Positions 36,745-46,300 of a stretch of DNA of 64,000 nt are shown here, piece by piece. The first letter of the stretch is position 1. Every line of letters begins with the position of its first letter. Where the stretch lies: NCBI RefSeq assembly GCF_004795255.1, contig NZ_SSBQ01000002.1, positions 2,933,501-2,997,500 on the forward strand, read 5' to 3'. The translations under genes and the position numbers were made by a program. The notes beneath the pieces are model-generated. The model was not told the origin of the DNA and made no database searches. It saw nothing but the letters and a program-made list of their open reading frames with translations. The stretch comes from Streptomyces sp. RKND-216 (lineage in GTDB: Bacteria; Actinomycetota; Actinomycetes; Streptomycetales; Streptomycetaceae).

Positions 36745-36825
36745 TCACTTGCGGCGGCGCCGCCTGGACGACGTGATGGCGATAGCGATGATCATGGCGA
36801 CGACGATCGGGATGATGATGTCCAT
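36745..36825 (-). CDS. 26-residue single-pass membrane peptide
   Basis: A micro-ORF begins MDIIIPIVVAMIIAIAI and ends in a basic patch SSRRRRRK, the charge pattern of a one-helix protein with its C-terminus in the cytoplasm. A GAGGAG lies eight bases before the ATG. It is cotranscribed with nothing recognisable. Function unknown; small toxins, holin-like peptides and regulators of membrane complexes share this shape. Too short for routine gene finders, so probably unannotated in most genomes. Confidence 0.55.
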   Translation of the reverse strand: MDIIIPIVVAMIIAIAITSSRRRRRK

Positions 36826-37080
36826 CAGTCGGCTCCTCGGGGGGCGACGGCCAGGCGGTGAGCGCTTGGCCGTGAAGTCGGTCTTCTCAGGTCCGGCGCG
36901 GAAACGGAGTTCGGTTCGGCACCTGTGCGGTGTGGTACCCCGGGGCCGCGCCGGTGAACGCCGCCGGAAGTCGCAAGCGCGTGCCTACGAAAGCACTATG
37001 GACGGCCGCCGGAAGTCGCGCGTCGCGTTGTGCTTCGACCGGGGCGTGCGGTGGCCGCGCTGCGCCGTCGCGAAGGGACG

Positions 37081-37260
37081 TCAGGTGTAGAGGGTGGGGT
37101 CGAAGAGGTCGTAGCCGCGGGAAGCGGGCCAGGACATGAGGAGGACGCAGAGGAGGAGCGGGAGGCCGGCCGCGACGCCGAAGGTGCGGCCGCGCCAGGG
37201 GCGGAGCCAGAGCAGGGCGACAGCGAGGGTCCGGGCGGGACCGCCGGGGTACTCAATCTG
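37081..37260 (-). other. possible 3' part of a small membrane protein
   Basis: A minus-strand frame ends RTFGVAAGLPLLLCVLLMSW then RGYDLFDPTLYT and a stop at 37081; it has one hydrophobic helix and natural composition. No ATG, GTG or TTG with a ribosome site opens it close by; the only in-frame ATG (37404) overlaps the divergent ddaH gene. It may be a truncated gene or chance. Confidence 0.3.
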
Positions 37261-37330
37261 CTCTGGCCGGAAGGCGGTCGAACGGCCGCCGGGCAGGTAC
37301 GCGCAGGGGCGACGAACGGAGGCGAGTGCG

Positions 37331-38104
37331 GTGCAGGGGAAAGCGTTGGTACGGCGGCCGAGCGGACGTGTGGCGGAAGGGATCGTCACGCATCTCGAGC
37401 GCATGCCCGTGGATGCGGAACGGGCGGTGCGCCAGTGGGAGGGGTACGTCGCGGCGCTGCGGGAGAACGGCTGGGAGACGGTCGAGGTGCCGCCGGAGGA
37501 GGAGGCGCCGGACGGGGTGTTCGTGGAGGACGCCGTGGTCGTCTACCGGGACGTGGCGCTGCTCGCGCGTCCAGGAGCGGAGGAACGGCGTCGTGAGGTG
37601 CCGGGCTGTGAGGCGGTCGTCCGCGAACTGGGGTACGACGTACGGCGGGTGGAGGCGCCGGGGACGCTGGACGGCGGGGACGTGCTGAAGGTGGGTGACA
37701 CCGTCTACGTCGGCCAGGGCGGTCGTACGAACGCCGAGGGACTGCGGCAGCTGCGGGCGGCGTTCGAGCCGGCGGGCGCGCAGGTGTTCGGGGTGCCGGT
37801 GACGAGCGTGCTGCACCTGAAGTCGGCGGTGACGGCGCTGCCGGACGGCACGGTGATCGGGTACCCGGAGGCGGTGGACGCGCCGTCGGCGTTCCCGCGG
37901 TTCCGCGGGGTGCCGGAGCCGGAGGGGGCGCACGTGGTGCTGCTGGGCGGCAGCCGGCTGCTGATGTCGGCCGGTGCGCCGCGCAGTGCGGAACTGTTCG
38001 CGGAGATGGGGTATCAGCCGGTGCCGGTGGACATCGGGGAGTTCGAGAAGCTGGAGGGGTGCGTGACGTGCCTGTCGGTGCGGCTGCGGGAGGTCGGGCC
38101 CTGA
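37331..38104 (+). CDS. ddaH: dimethylargininase (N(G),N(G)-dimethylarginine dimethylaminohydrolase)
   Basis: A 257-residue pentein-fold hydrolase converting methylated arginines to citrulline and methylamines. The catalytic residues are visible: acidic residues in DGVFVEDAVVVY, His in SVLHLKSAVTAL and the nucleophile Cys in LEGCVTCLSVRL near the C-terminus. The GTG start has GGAGG eight bases upstream. Length fits the bacterial family. No arginine-pathway neighbours are seen. Confidence 0.93.
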   Translation: MQGKALVRRPSGRVAEGIVTHLERMPVDAERAVRQWEGYVAALRENGWETVEVPPEEEAPDGVFVEDAVVVYRDVALLARPGAEERRREVPGCEAVVRELGYDVRRVEAPGTLDGGDVLKVGDTVYVGQGGRTNAEGLRQLRAAFEPAGAQVFGVPVTSVLHLKSAVTALPDGTVIGYPEAVDAPSAFPRFRGVPEPEGAHVVLLGGSRLLMSAGAPRSAELFAEMGYQPVPVDIGEFEKLEGCVTCLSVRLREVGP

Positions 38105-38271
38105 CTCCGGCCGCTGCCGGCCCGGAGGCCTTGCGACGCCGCCACGGAGGCGGTCCGGGGGTGCCGCCCGCCGCGTGAGACCCGACCGTGCCAGCGGGAC
38201 CGTGACGGCTCGGCCGTCCGTGCCGTTGCACCGGCAGGTGTCGGTGTCGAGGGAAGGCGGACGGGGCGGAC

Positions 38272-39017
38272 GTGGAGCGGTCCCCGCGGAGATCGACGGG
38301 CGGATGGTGGACGTTCACCTCGGGGATGGTGGACGCGGTCGGCTTCATCGCGCTGGGGCGCGTCTTCTGCGCGCTAGCGACGGGGAACGTGCTGTTCCTC
38401 GGTCTGGCGGTGGCTGGTGAACCGCAGTTGGCGGTGAGCAGCACGGCGACGGCGCTGGCGTCGTTCGCGACCGGGCTGGGCCTGGGGCACTGGCTGCTGA
38501 GCGGAATGGAACGGCGCGGGCGCCGGTGGTTCCGCTGTGCGATCGGCGCGGAGGCGGTGGCGCTGACCGCGGCGTCGGCGCTCTCGTGGGGGCTGGTGAC
38601 CGAGGAGTCGGCGCAGCTGTCGGGCCGGCACTGCGCGGTGGTGACGCTGCTGGCGCTGGTCATGGGGGCGCGTGCGGCCACGGCGCAGCGGGTCGCCGTG
38701 CCGGGGATGTCGACGATCCTCGTCACCACGCGCTGGCGCTGCTGTACGGCCGTGCGCGCACGGCCGGTCCGGGTGCCACGCCGACGGTGCAGCGGTGGCG
38801 TTACCTGTGTGCGGTGCTGAGCATCTTCGCGGGCGCGGCCTCGGGGACGCTGCTGCTGCACGTCGGGCTGACGGCACCGCTGCTGGTGGCGGCGGTGCTG
38901 GCGGTGGCGGTCAGCCTTGTTCGGCGGGCCGGGCACGGGACCCGGGCTCGGGCCCATGCCGCAGGGCGGCCCGGGCACCGGAGCCGCCCCGGGCTCCGAC
39001 CGTGCGCGGGCGCATAG
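38272..39017 (+). pseudogene. frameshifted DUF1275 (YoaK) membrane protein
   Basis: The first frame encodes the family opening TFTSGMVDAVGFIALGRVF and ATGNVLFLGLAVAG, further membrane segments and the motif AQRVAVPGMSTILVTT, then leaves frame near 38730. The natural continuation ALALLYGRAR to TLLLHVGLTAPLLVAAVLAV is in another frame, ending at 39017. One inserted base near 38729 would restore a roughly 245-residue protein. The N-terminus is also short, so the start GTG at 38272 is uncertain. Decay or sequencing error both possible. Confidence 0.75.
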
Positions 39018-39148
39018 GGGTTTATCGGCGGATCGTCATTCTTGCGGGGGAATCGGCTGGTCGGGTGGGTTCGTGGGGTGTCCCACGGGCAGCATCGGGG
39101 CGCGACGTCGCAGTCCACCGAGACACCGGTTCCTGGGAGGGAACAGAC

Positions 39149-39370
39149 ATGGCACGAATCCGTACCGCCCGCCTCATCGCCGCCGCGGCATCCCTGCCGC
39201 TCGCGGTCGCCCTGATGGGCGGTGTGGCACAGGCCGACAACGGTGCGAACACGATCGTCAACACGCAGGTCGGTTCGGGCAACCAGGCCAACAACGCCGG
39301 GGTGAACGGCCTCGGGCCGACCTGGATCGACCAGGACAACGTGTCCATCAACTTCTCAGAGCTCTGGTAG
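39149..39370 (+). CDS. small secreted Asn/Gly-rich protein
   Basis: A 73-residue protein with a Sec signal peptide (residues 1-29, ending GVAQA) and a mature part of about 44 residues rich in Asn, Gly and Val: NTIVNTQVGSGNQANNAG. The alternating N/Q/G pattern recalls curlin-like or other self-assembling surface peptides, but it has no chaplin or rodlin signature that I recognise. No cysteines. The ATG follows GGGAGGGA. It is likely exported to the cell surface; function unknown. Confidence 0.7.
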   Translation: MARIRTARLIAAAASLPLAVALMGGVAQADNGANTIVNTQVGSGNQANNAGVNGLGPTWIDQDNVSINFSELW

Positions 39371-39460
39371 GCCCGGAGCCGGGAGGCCGGGTGCACCGCA
39401 TCACCGCACCGGGGACTTCCGGGTCTTCCGGGGAGTGAAGGGGTAGTCGTCCGCCGCGTT

Positions 39461-39486
39461 CGCACCGTCGTGCACAAGACGGTGCG
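39461..39486. terminator. short hairpin terminator
   Basis: A 9-bp stem (39461-39469 with 39478-39486) about 90 bases after the small secreted protein gene. The remaining spacer to 39692 shows no gene. Confidence 0.5.
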
Positions 39487-39692
39487 GGCGCGCGGACGTT
39501 CGTGCGCGTTCGCTGCGTGCGGGCGGGCGAGCCCGCGGTGGACGTACGGGCGGACGCAGGGACGCGTACGCGCGGAGGGCGTTGCTGCGATCGGATGAAG
39601 TATGCGGTGCCGTGAGCAGGTGCTCGGCATGTCGTGGGCTCCGCCGGGTAGTCCGGTCGTTCACTCGGCTCATGCGGCACAAAAGGCACATG

Positions 39693-40511
39693 ATGCGACG
39701 ATTCGTTGTCTTCTTCTCCGCGTTCGCCTCCCTGCTGGTCGTCGGCCCGACCACACCGGCGCACGCGGACCAGGACCCGCGCCTCGGCGGCGCGCAGATC
39801 TTCACCGGGCGCGGGTTCGACACCTGCCAGGCGCCCTCCCTCGGCACCATGGCGGCCTGGACCGACTCGCCGTACCGGGCCGTCGGCGTCTACATCGGGG
39901 GCCGCGGCCGTGCCTGTCCGGACCAGCACCACCTCACCCCGGACTGGGTGCGGGGCGTGACGGACATGGGCTGGAACCTGCTCCCGCTGTACGTCGGCTC
40001 GCAGTCGCCGTGCGTGCACTCCGACCGCAAGCGCCGCTACGCCATCGACCCCGACCGTGCGTGGCGCATGGGCGTCGCGGAGGGCCGGGACGCCGTACGG
40101 CAGGCCGAGGAGCTGGGCATGCTGCCCGCGAGCCCGCTCTACCTCGACATGGAGGCGTACGACCGCAAGGACGCCCGCTGCGCCGACGTCACCCTCACCT
40201 TCGTGCAGGGCTGGAACCGCGAGGTGAGCCGGCACGGCTACCTGCCCGGCTTCTACAGCTCGGCCGGATCCGGCGTGACGCACCTCCAGCAGGCACGCGA
40301 CGCAGGCGAGCGGGACCTGCCCGAGGTGATGTGGTTCGCACGCTGGAACGACCGCCCCGACGTCGCCGGTGAGCCCACGCTTTCCGCCGGCGACTGGCAG
40401 CCGCACCGCCGCATCCACCAGTACCGCGGCAACGTGAAGGAGACGCACGGCGGCCGCACTGTCAACATCGACCGCAACCTGGTCGACGCGCCGGTCGCCG
40501 TGATCGGCTAG
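39693..40511 (+). CDS. secreted DUF1906 glycoside-hydrolase-like protein
   Basis: A 272-residue exported protein. A signal peptide (MRRFVVFFSAFASLLVVG, cleaved after AHA) precedes a DUF1906 TIM-barrel domain: GRGFDTCQAPSLGTMAAW, VGVYIGG, LLPLYVGSQ and SPLYLDMEAYD, where the acidic residues could be catalytic. The family is believed to act on cell-wall sugars or glycans. ATG 39693 is seven bases past AAAAGG; 39690 is an alternative. Confidence 0.87.
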   Translation: MRRFVVFFSAFASLLVVGPTTPAHADQDPRLGGAQIFTGRGFDTCQAPSLGTMAAWTDSPYRAVGVYIGGRGRACPDQHHLTPDWVRGVTDMGWNLLPLYVGSQSPCVHSDRKRRYAIDPDRAWRMGVAEGRDAVRQAEELGMLPASPLYLDMEAYDRKDARCADVTLTFVQGWNREVSRHGYLPGFYSSAGSGVTHLQQARDAGERDLPEVMWFARWNDRPDVAGEPTLSAGDWQPHRRIHQYRGNVKETHGGRTVNIDRNLVDAPVAVIG

Positions 40512-40544
40512 CGTTCCGGCGCCGCTGCGCCCGCGTTCTCCCGC

Positions 40545-40576
40545 CCGCCGGGCGGCCCCGACGGGCCGCCCGGCGG
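40545..40576. terminator. hairpin terminator
   Basis: A perfect 14-bp stem (40545-40558 with 40563-40576) and a 4-base loop, 33 bases after the DUF1906 stop. Confidence 0.75.
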
Positions 40577-40756
40577 ACGTCTTACCGGAGCCCGTACGGA
40601 CACGGCGGCACCACCCGGCGAACGGAACCCTGACGCGCGGCGGACCGCCCTCCACCCCGGGGAGTGCTGCGGCCGCGTGGTGTACTCCCTGAGGGGGAGG
40701 GCGCTTCGGGACTTCCGGGCGATCCCCCCGCGCCGCCCCACTCCTAGCGTGGAGCC

Positions 40757-41383
40757 ATGACCACGCCTGGGACCGTCCGGAGCGCGAGGCGCCCCGGCTC
40801 CGCCGCCGCCACGACCGTGACGCCGCCGACGTTCACGTCGTACGTGCGCAGCCGCGGTCCGGTGCTGCTGCGCACCGCGCGCTCGCTGACCTCCGACCCC
40901 TGCGACGCGGAGGATCTGCTCCAGACCGCGCTGACCAAGACCTATCTGGCGTGGGACCGCATCGAGGACCACCGTGCGCTGGACGGCTACGTGCGGCGCG
41001 CCCTGGTCAACACCCGTACGTCCGAGTGGCGCAAGCGCCGGGTCGAGACATTCGCCGTCGACGAGCTGCCCGAGCCGGAGCCCGTGCCCGGCCCCGACCC
41101 GGCCGAACAGCAGGCCGTCCGCGACGCGATGTGGCGCGCGGTGTGCGCGCTGCCCGCGCGTCAACGCGCGATGGTCGTGCTGCGCTACTACGAGGACCTG
41201 AGCGAGGCGCAGACCGCCCGAGTGCTCGGGGTGTCGGTCGGCACGGTCAAGAGCGCGGTGTCCCGCGCCCTGGCCAAACTCCGCGAGGACCCCCGGCTCG
41301 CCGCCGACATCCACGGCGAGCCCTCCCCGACCCCGGCCGCGGCCCCGATCCCGTCCCCGGCCACGGAGCGCGCCGCGGCCTGA
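40757..41383 (+). CDS. SigE-family RNA polymerase sigma factor
   Basis: A 208-residue ECF-like sigma factor. Region 2 (RTARSLTSDPCDAEDLLQTALTKTYLAW) and region 4 (LPARQRAMVVLRYYEDLSE, VLGVSVGTVKSAVSRALAKL) are complete. The last 25 residues are a Pro/Ala tail. No anti-sigma gene adjoins it, unlike many ECF pairs; it stands between the DUF1906 and acyl-CoA ligase genes. Its regulon is not inferable from the window. Confidence 0.9.
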   Translation: MTTPGTVRSARRPGSAAATTVTPPTFTSYVRSRGPVLLRTARSLTSDPCDAEDLLQTALTKTYLAWDRIEDHRALDGYVRRALVNTRTSEWRKRRVETFAVDELPEPEPVPGPDPAEQQAVRDAMWRAVCALPARQRAMVVLRYYEDLSEAQTARVLGVSVGTVKSAVSRALAKLREDPRLAADIHGEPSPTPAAAPIPSPATERAAA

Positions 41384-41503
41384 CCGTGCCGGCCGGGGCG
41401 GGAGCCGGTGCGAGGAAGCGGGGTGGCGGGGGGTCGACATACCGAGTGGTATGCGGCCAGAATCGCAGCACCATTACCCGGCCGTAACTCGGGGAGGCAC
41501 CCG

Positions 41504-43162
41504 GTGCTGAGCACGATGCAGGACGTACCGCTGACCGTCACGCGCATCCTGCGCCACGGCGCGACCGTCCACGGAAGGTCCGAAGTCGTCACGTGGACCG
41601 GGGAGGGCGAGCCGCACAGGCGGTCGTTCGCCGAGATCGGGGCACGGAGCGCGCAGCTGGCGCACGCGCTGCGGGACGACCTGGGCGTCGGCCGCGAGGA
41701 CCGCGTGGCCACGCTCATGTGGAACAACGCCGAGCACGTCGAGGCGTACTTCGCCGCCCCCTGCATGGGCGCCGTGCTGCACACGCTGAACCTGCGCCTG
41801 CCCTCCGAGCAGCTGGTGTGGATCGTGGGGCACGCGGCCGACCGGGTCGTGCTGGTCAACGGCACGCTGCTGCCGCTGCTCGCCCCGCTGCTGCCCCGGC
41901 TGGAGACCGTCGAGCACGTGGTCGTCGTCGGGCCGGGTGACACGTCCGTGCTGGACGGCTGCCGACCGACCGTGCACGCGTACGAGGACCTGCTCGCCGG
42001 CAAGCCGACCACGTACGACTGGCCGGAGCTGGACGAGCGAGAGGCCGCCGCGATGTGCTACACGTCGGGCACCACCGGGGACCCGAAGGGCGTCGTCTAC
42101 TCGCACCGTTCCATCTACCTGCACGCGATGCAGGTCAACCTGGCGGAGTCGATGGGCCTCACGGATGCCGACATCACGCTGCCGGTGGTGCCGATGTTCC
42201 ACGTGAACGCGTGGGGGCTGCCGCACGCGGTGTTCATGACCGGCGTCGGCATGCTGATGCCCGACCGCTTCCTCCAGCCCGCGCCGCTCGCGGAGATGAT
42301 CGAGACCGTACGGCCCACGCACGCGGCGGCGGTGCCGACGATATGGCAGGGGCTGCTCGCGGAACTCGCCCAGAAGGCGCGTGACATCACCTCGCTCCGG
42401 ACCGTCACCATCGGCGGATCGGCCTGCCCGCCCGCGATGATGCGCGCCTTCGAGGACCAGTACGGCATCCGCGTCTGCCACGCCTGGGGCATGACGGAGA
42501 CCTCGCCGCTGGGCAGTCTCGCCCACCCGCCGGGCGGTCTGACGCCCGAGGAGGAGTGGCCGTACCGCATCTCGCAGGGCCGTTTCCCGGCCGGCGTGGA
42601 GGCACGACTGGTGGGCCCCGACGGCGACTTCAAGCCGTGGGACGGCGAGTCGGCCGGTGAGCTGGAGGTGCGCGGGCCGTGGATCGCCGGGGCGTACTAC
42701 GGGGGCGCGGACGGCGAGCCCGAGCGCCCCGAGGACAAGTTCAGCCCCGACGGGTGGCTGCGCACCGGTGACGTCGGGGTGATCACGCCCGACGGCTACC
42801 TGACGCTGACCGACCGGGCGAAGGACGTCATCAAGTCGGGTGGCGAATGGATCTCCTCCGTGGAGCTGGAGAACCACCTGATGGCGCACGACGCGGTCGC
42901 CGAGGCGGCGGTCGTGGCCGTGCCGGACGAGCGTTGGGGCGAACGCCCGCTGGCCGTGGTGGTGCTCGCGGAGGGCGGCGCGGAGGTGACGTACGAGGAG
43001 CTGCGGGCGTTCCTCGCGGACCGGATCGCGCGGTGGCAGCTGCCGGAGCGGTGGACGCAGATCGGCGAGGTGCCGAAGACGAGCGTGGGGAAGTTCGACA
43101 AGAAGGTGCTGCGCGCGCAGTACGCGGCGCGCGAGCTGGAGATCACGACAGTCGGCGGGTAG
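41504..43162 (+). CDS. long-chain fatty acid--CoA ligase (AMP-binding)
   Basis: A 552-residue acyl-adenylate-forming enzyme. The ATP/AMP motif CYTSGTTGDPKGVVYSHRS lies near residue 185, the A5 motif HAWGMTETSPLG near 327, A7/A8 as DGWLRTGDVGVITPDGYLTLTDRAKD and the C-terminal catalytic Lys in KTSVGKFDKK. It activates fatty acids as CoA thioesters, probably for beta-oxidation. The GTG at 41504 has GGGGAGG seven bases before it; ATG 41516 is possible. Confidence 0.92.
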   Translation: MLSTMQDVPLTVTRILRHGATVHGRSEVVTWTGEGEPHRRSFAEIGARSAQLAHALRDDLGVGREDRVATLMWNNAEHVEAYFAAPCMGAVLHTLNLRLPSEQLVWIVGHAADRVVLVNGTLLPLLAPLLPRLETVEHVVVVGPGDTSVLDGCRPTVHAYEDLLAGKPTTYDWPELDEREAAAMCYTSGTTGDPKGVVYSHRSIYLHAMQVNLAESMGLTDADITLPVVPMFHVNAWGLPHAVFMTGVGMLMPDRFLQPAPLAEMIETVRPTHAAAVPTIWQGLLAELAQKARDITSLRTVTIGGSACPPAMMRAFEDQYGIRVCHAWGMTETSPLGSLAHPPGGLTPEEEWPYRISQGRFPAGVEARLVGPDGDFKPWDGESAGELEVRGPWIAGAYYGGADGEPERPEDKFSPDGWLRTGDVGVITPDGYLTLTDRAKDVIKSGGEWISSVELENHLMAHDAVAEAAVVAVPDERWGERPLAVVVLAEGGAEVTYEELRAFLADRIARWQLPERWTQIGEVPKTSVGKFDKKVLRAQYAARELEITTVGG

Positions 43163-43258
43163 GCGCGCGGACGGGCGCCGCGCCGGTGGACGGGGCGGCG
43201 GGCGTGGTGCGTCGGGCCGGGCCCTCGCGCCGCGGGACCCCCTCGCCTCGTGGCCGCC

Positions 43259-43310
43259 CGCCGTGGCGGCGAGGGGTCGTCGGCACGCACTGACCCTCGC
43301 CGCCACGGCG
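43259..43310. terminator. bidirectional hairpin terminator
   Basis: A perfect 17-bp stem (43259-43275 with 43294-43310), between the convergent acyl-CoA ligase and sensor genes. Confidence 0.8.
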
Positions 43311-43344
43311 ATGCCGTCGGCCGGAGCGCCGTCCCCGGCAGGGA

Positions 43345-46300
43345 TCAGTGGGCGCCGATCTTGGTGAGGAGGTCGACGATGCGGGACTGGACCTCGTCGC
43401 TGGTGGAGCGTTCGGCGAGGAACAGCAGATTCTCGCCGGACGCGAGGTGCGGCAGTCCCGCCGGGGTGATGCCCGCCGAGGTGTAGACGACGAACGGGGT
43501 GCGGTGCAGCAGCCCGCTCACCCGCAGCCAGTCGATGATCCCGGCCCGCCGGCGACGCACCTGCATCAGGTCCATCACCACGAGGTTGGGCTGCATCTGC
43601 GCCGCGACGTTGACCGCCTCCGCGTCCGACGGGGCGTGTGCGATCTGCATGCCGCGCCGTTCCAGGGACTGCGCGAGCGCGCGCGCAACGATCTCGTTCT
43701 CCTCCACGAGCAGTACCCGGGGCGGGTGCTGCTCGCTGTCGCGCGGGGCGAGCGCCTTGAGCAGCACGGCCGGGTCGGCGCCGTACGCCGCGTCGCGGGT
43801 CGCCTGGCCCAGCCCCGCGGTCACGAGCACGGGCACTTCGGCGGCGACGGCGGCCTGCCGCAACGACTGGAGCGCCGTGCGCGTGATGGGACCGGTGAGG
43901 GGGTCGACGAACAGCGCGGCGGGGTAGGCCGCGATCTGTGCGTCCACCTCCTCGCGGGAGTTGACGATGACCGGCCGGTAGCCGCGGTCGGACAGCGCCT
44001 GCTGCGTGGAGACGTCGGGCTCGGGCCAGACCAGCAGCCGCCGCGGGTTGTCCAGCGGTTCGGGCGGCAGCTCGTCGTCGACGGCCCGCAGCGGCATCGT
44101 CATCCCGCCGCCGTCGGTGATCTCGACGGCGCCGTTCGGGCCGTCCAGCGGCTCGGGGCCCTCGGCGGCTCCTGCTTCCGGTGCTCCTATGGCGAACTCG
44201 CGTCCCTGCCCCTGGGGCCGACCCGCCTGACCGGGTGCCGCGTCGCCCTCGCGGGTGGCCAGTTTGCGCCGCCTCCCGGAGCCCGTCGCCTGCGCGGGAG
44301 TGGAGGGGGTGGACGGGATGGCCGGGGCGGGAGACGGCGGCGCCTCGGCGTGGCCTGCGGCCTGCCCGTTTCCGTGCTCCGCGATGTGCCGGGCGAACGG
44401 CACCCCCTGTCCGAGGGTGCGCACGCTGATGCCGCCGCCGGTCTGCTCGGCGGCGTGGGCGTCCTGGCCGCCGCCGGGCATGGGGAGGCCGGGCCGGCGC
44501 ACCGGGCGGTTCGCCGCTTCGGTGGTGTGGCCGCCGCCCAGTATCGGGCTGGCCGCGACTCGGGAGTGGTCGGCGCGCTGCGCGGCCTGTGCCTCCTCCG
44601 CGGCCGGATCCGCGGCCGGTGCCCGCCCCGCTGCGGCGGAGGCGGGGTCGGCGACTGCGCCGGGACCGTTGCCGGGAGGGTGGAAGCCGTTGCCGGTGCC
44701 CGTGCCGTTCGACGTGGGCTGGGCGGGGGCGCGGTCCGCCTCGGCCGGCGGCAGCGCGAACGGCTCGTGCGAGGGCGCCTGCCCTGCGGCCTGCTCCGCA
44801 GCGCGTGCGCGGGCTGCGGCGAGGCGGCGGGCGCGCCGGCCGCCTTCGGCGGCGCCGGCCCGCTCGTGCTCCGGCAGGGCCTCCTCCGTTACCTCGTGGG
44901 GAGCCGGCTCGCCGCCGGGCCCGGACACGGGAGGTGCGGCGCGGCGCCCGCGGCGCCCGGTGCCGGGCGGGATCTGGTGCGGGACGGTGCCTCCGTCCGC
45001 TGCGGCCGCCTGCTGCGGCGGGGCCGGGGAGGGCGCCGCAGGGGGGAGGGCCGGCATGCCTCCCGGCGCCCGCTGAGCCGCCGGCACGTGCGTCGCCGCG
45101 GCAGCCTCGTTGCCGTTGCCGGACGGACCGTTCCCGGAGGTGCCGTCCCCGGACGGGGTGGCCAGCGTGCGGCGGGCGCGGCGGCCGGTGCCCTGCGGGG
45201 GCGTGCCGCCCCCCTGCCCGCCGGCCTGCCCGCCGGCTCGTCCGCCGCCCGGCGGCTGCGCCGGTGCGGGGCCTGCGGGGCCGGGCAGCGCGGGCAGCTT
45301 GCCGGCCGGCGACGGGCCTGCGGGGGCCGGGGGCGCCGGGGCTCCGGGTGGCGGCTGCGGGGTCTCGGGATGGTCGGCGCGTGCGCGCCGGCGGCGTCCG
45401 GTGGGCGCCGGGCCCTCTCCCCCGGGCGGGATCCCGCCTTGCTGCTCCGGGACGTACGGGCCGCCCTGCGCGGGGACGCCGCCCCGCTCCGCCGCAGGCG
45501 CCGTCTGCGGTGGCTCGGGGGTACGGGCGGCCGGTACCGCGGCGTGCGGCGCCGCCTCGGTGCCGCGCATGGGCTCGGCCGGGACGGGCATCACGGTGGT
45601 CTCGTTGTCCGTCTGCCCGGCCTGTGTCACGCCGCTCGCGCCCGCCCCGTCCGTCCCCGCACCCGGGATCCCGGCGCCGGCCGTGCCCGAGGTACCGGCC
45701 GTGCCCGAGGTACCGGCCACGCCCGCACCGAGCGCTCCGGCGGTGCCGAACCCGGCGCCGGCCGAGCCGTCCGTACCCGTGTCCGTGCTCGCGCCCGCGC
45801 CGGCCGCTCCGGTGCCGCCGGTGGCCGCGCACGGCACCTCCAGCACGTACGCGCTGCCGCCCGCGCCCGGCACCTCGTGCGTCTGCAGCACGCCGCCGTG
45901 CCGTCGCACGATCCCGCTGACGACGGGCTGGTGCACCGGGCTGCCGCCCGGGTGCGGTCCGCGCACCTCGATGCGTACGACCTCCCCGCGCTGGGCGGCC
46001 GCGACCACGATCGTGGAGTCGCCGGTCGGCGGCGTCAGCGACTGGTTGCCGGTGGCGTCCACCCCGGCCACGTCCGCGATCAGGTGCGCCAGCGCGGTGG
46101 AGAGCCGCGCCGCGTCGACCTCGGCCTCGATCGGCGGGGCGTGCACGGCGAACTGCGCGCGCCCCGGGCCGATCAGCTCGACCGCGCCGTCCACGCCCGC
46201 GGCCACGACGGTGTCCAGCGAGACGCGGGCGGTGCTCAGCTTCTCCCTGCCGGTCTGCAGGCGCTGGAACGCGAGCACGTTGTCGACCAGCGTGGTCATG

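Noticed and set aside
36662..37090. 142-residue plus-strand ORF
   Set aside because: It is antisense to the better supported 26-residue peptide and has no ribosome site or family resemblance.
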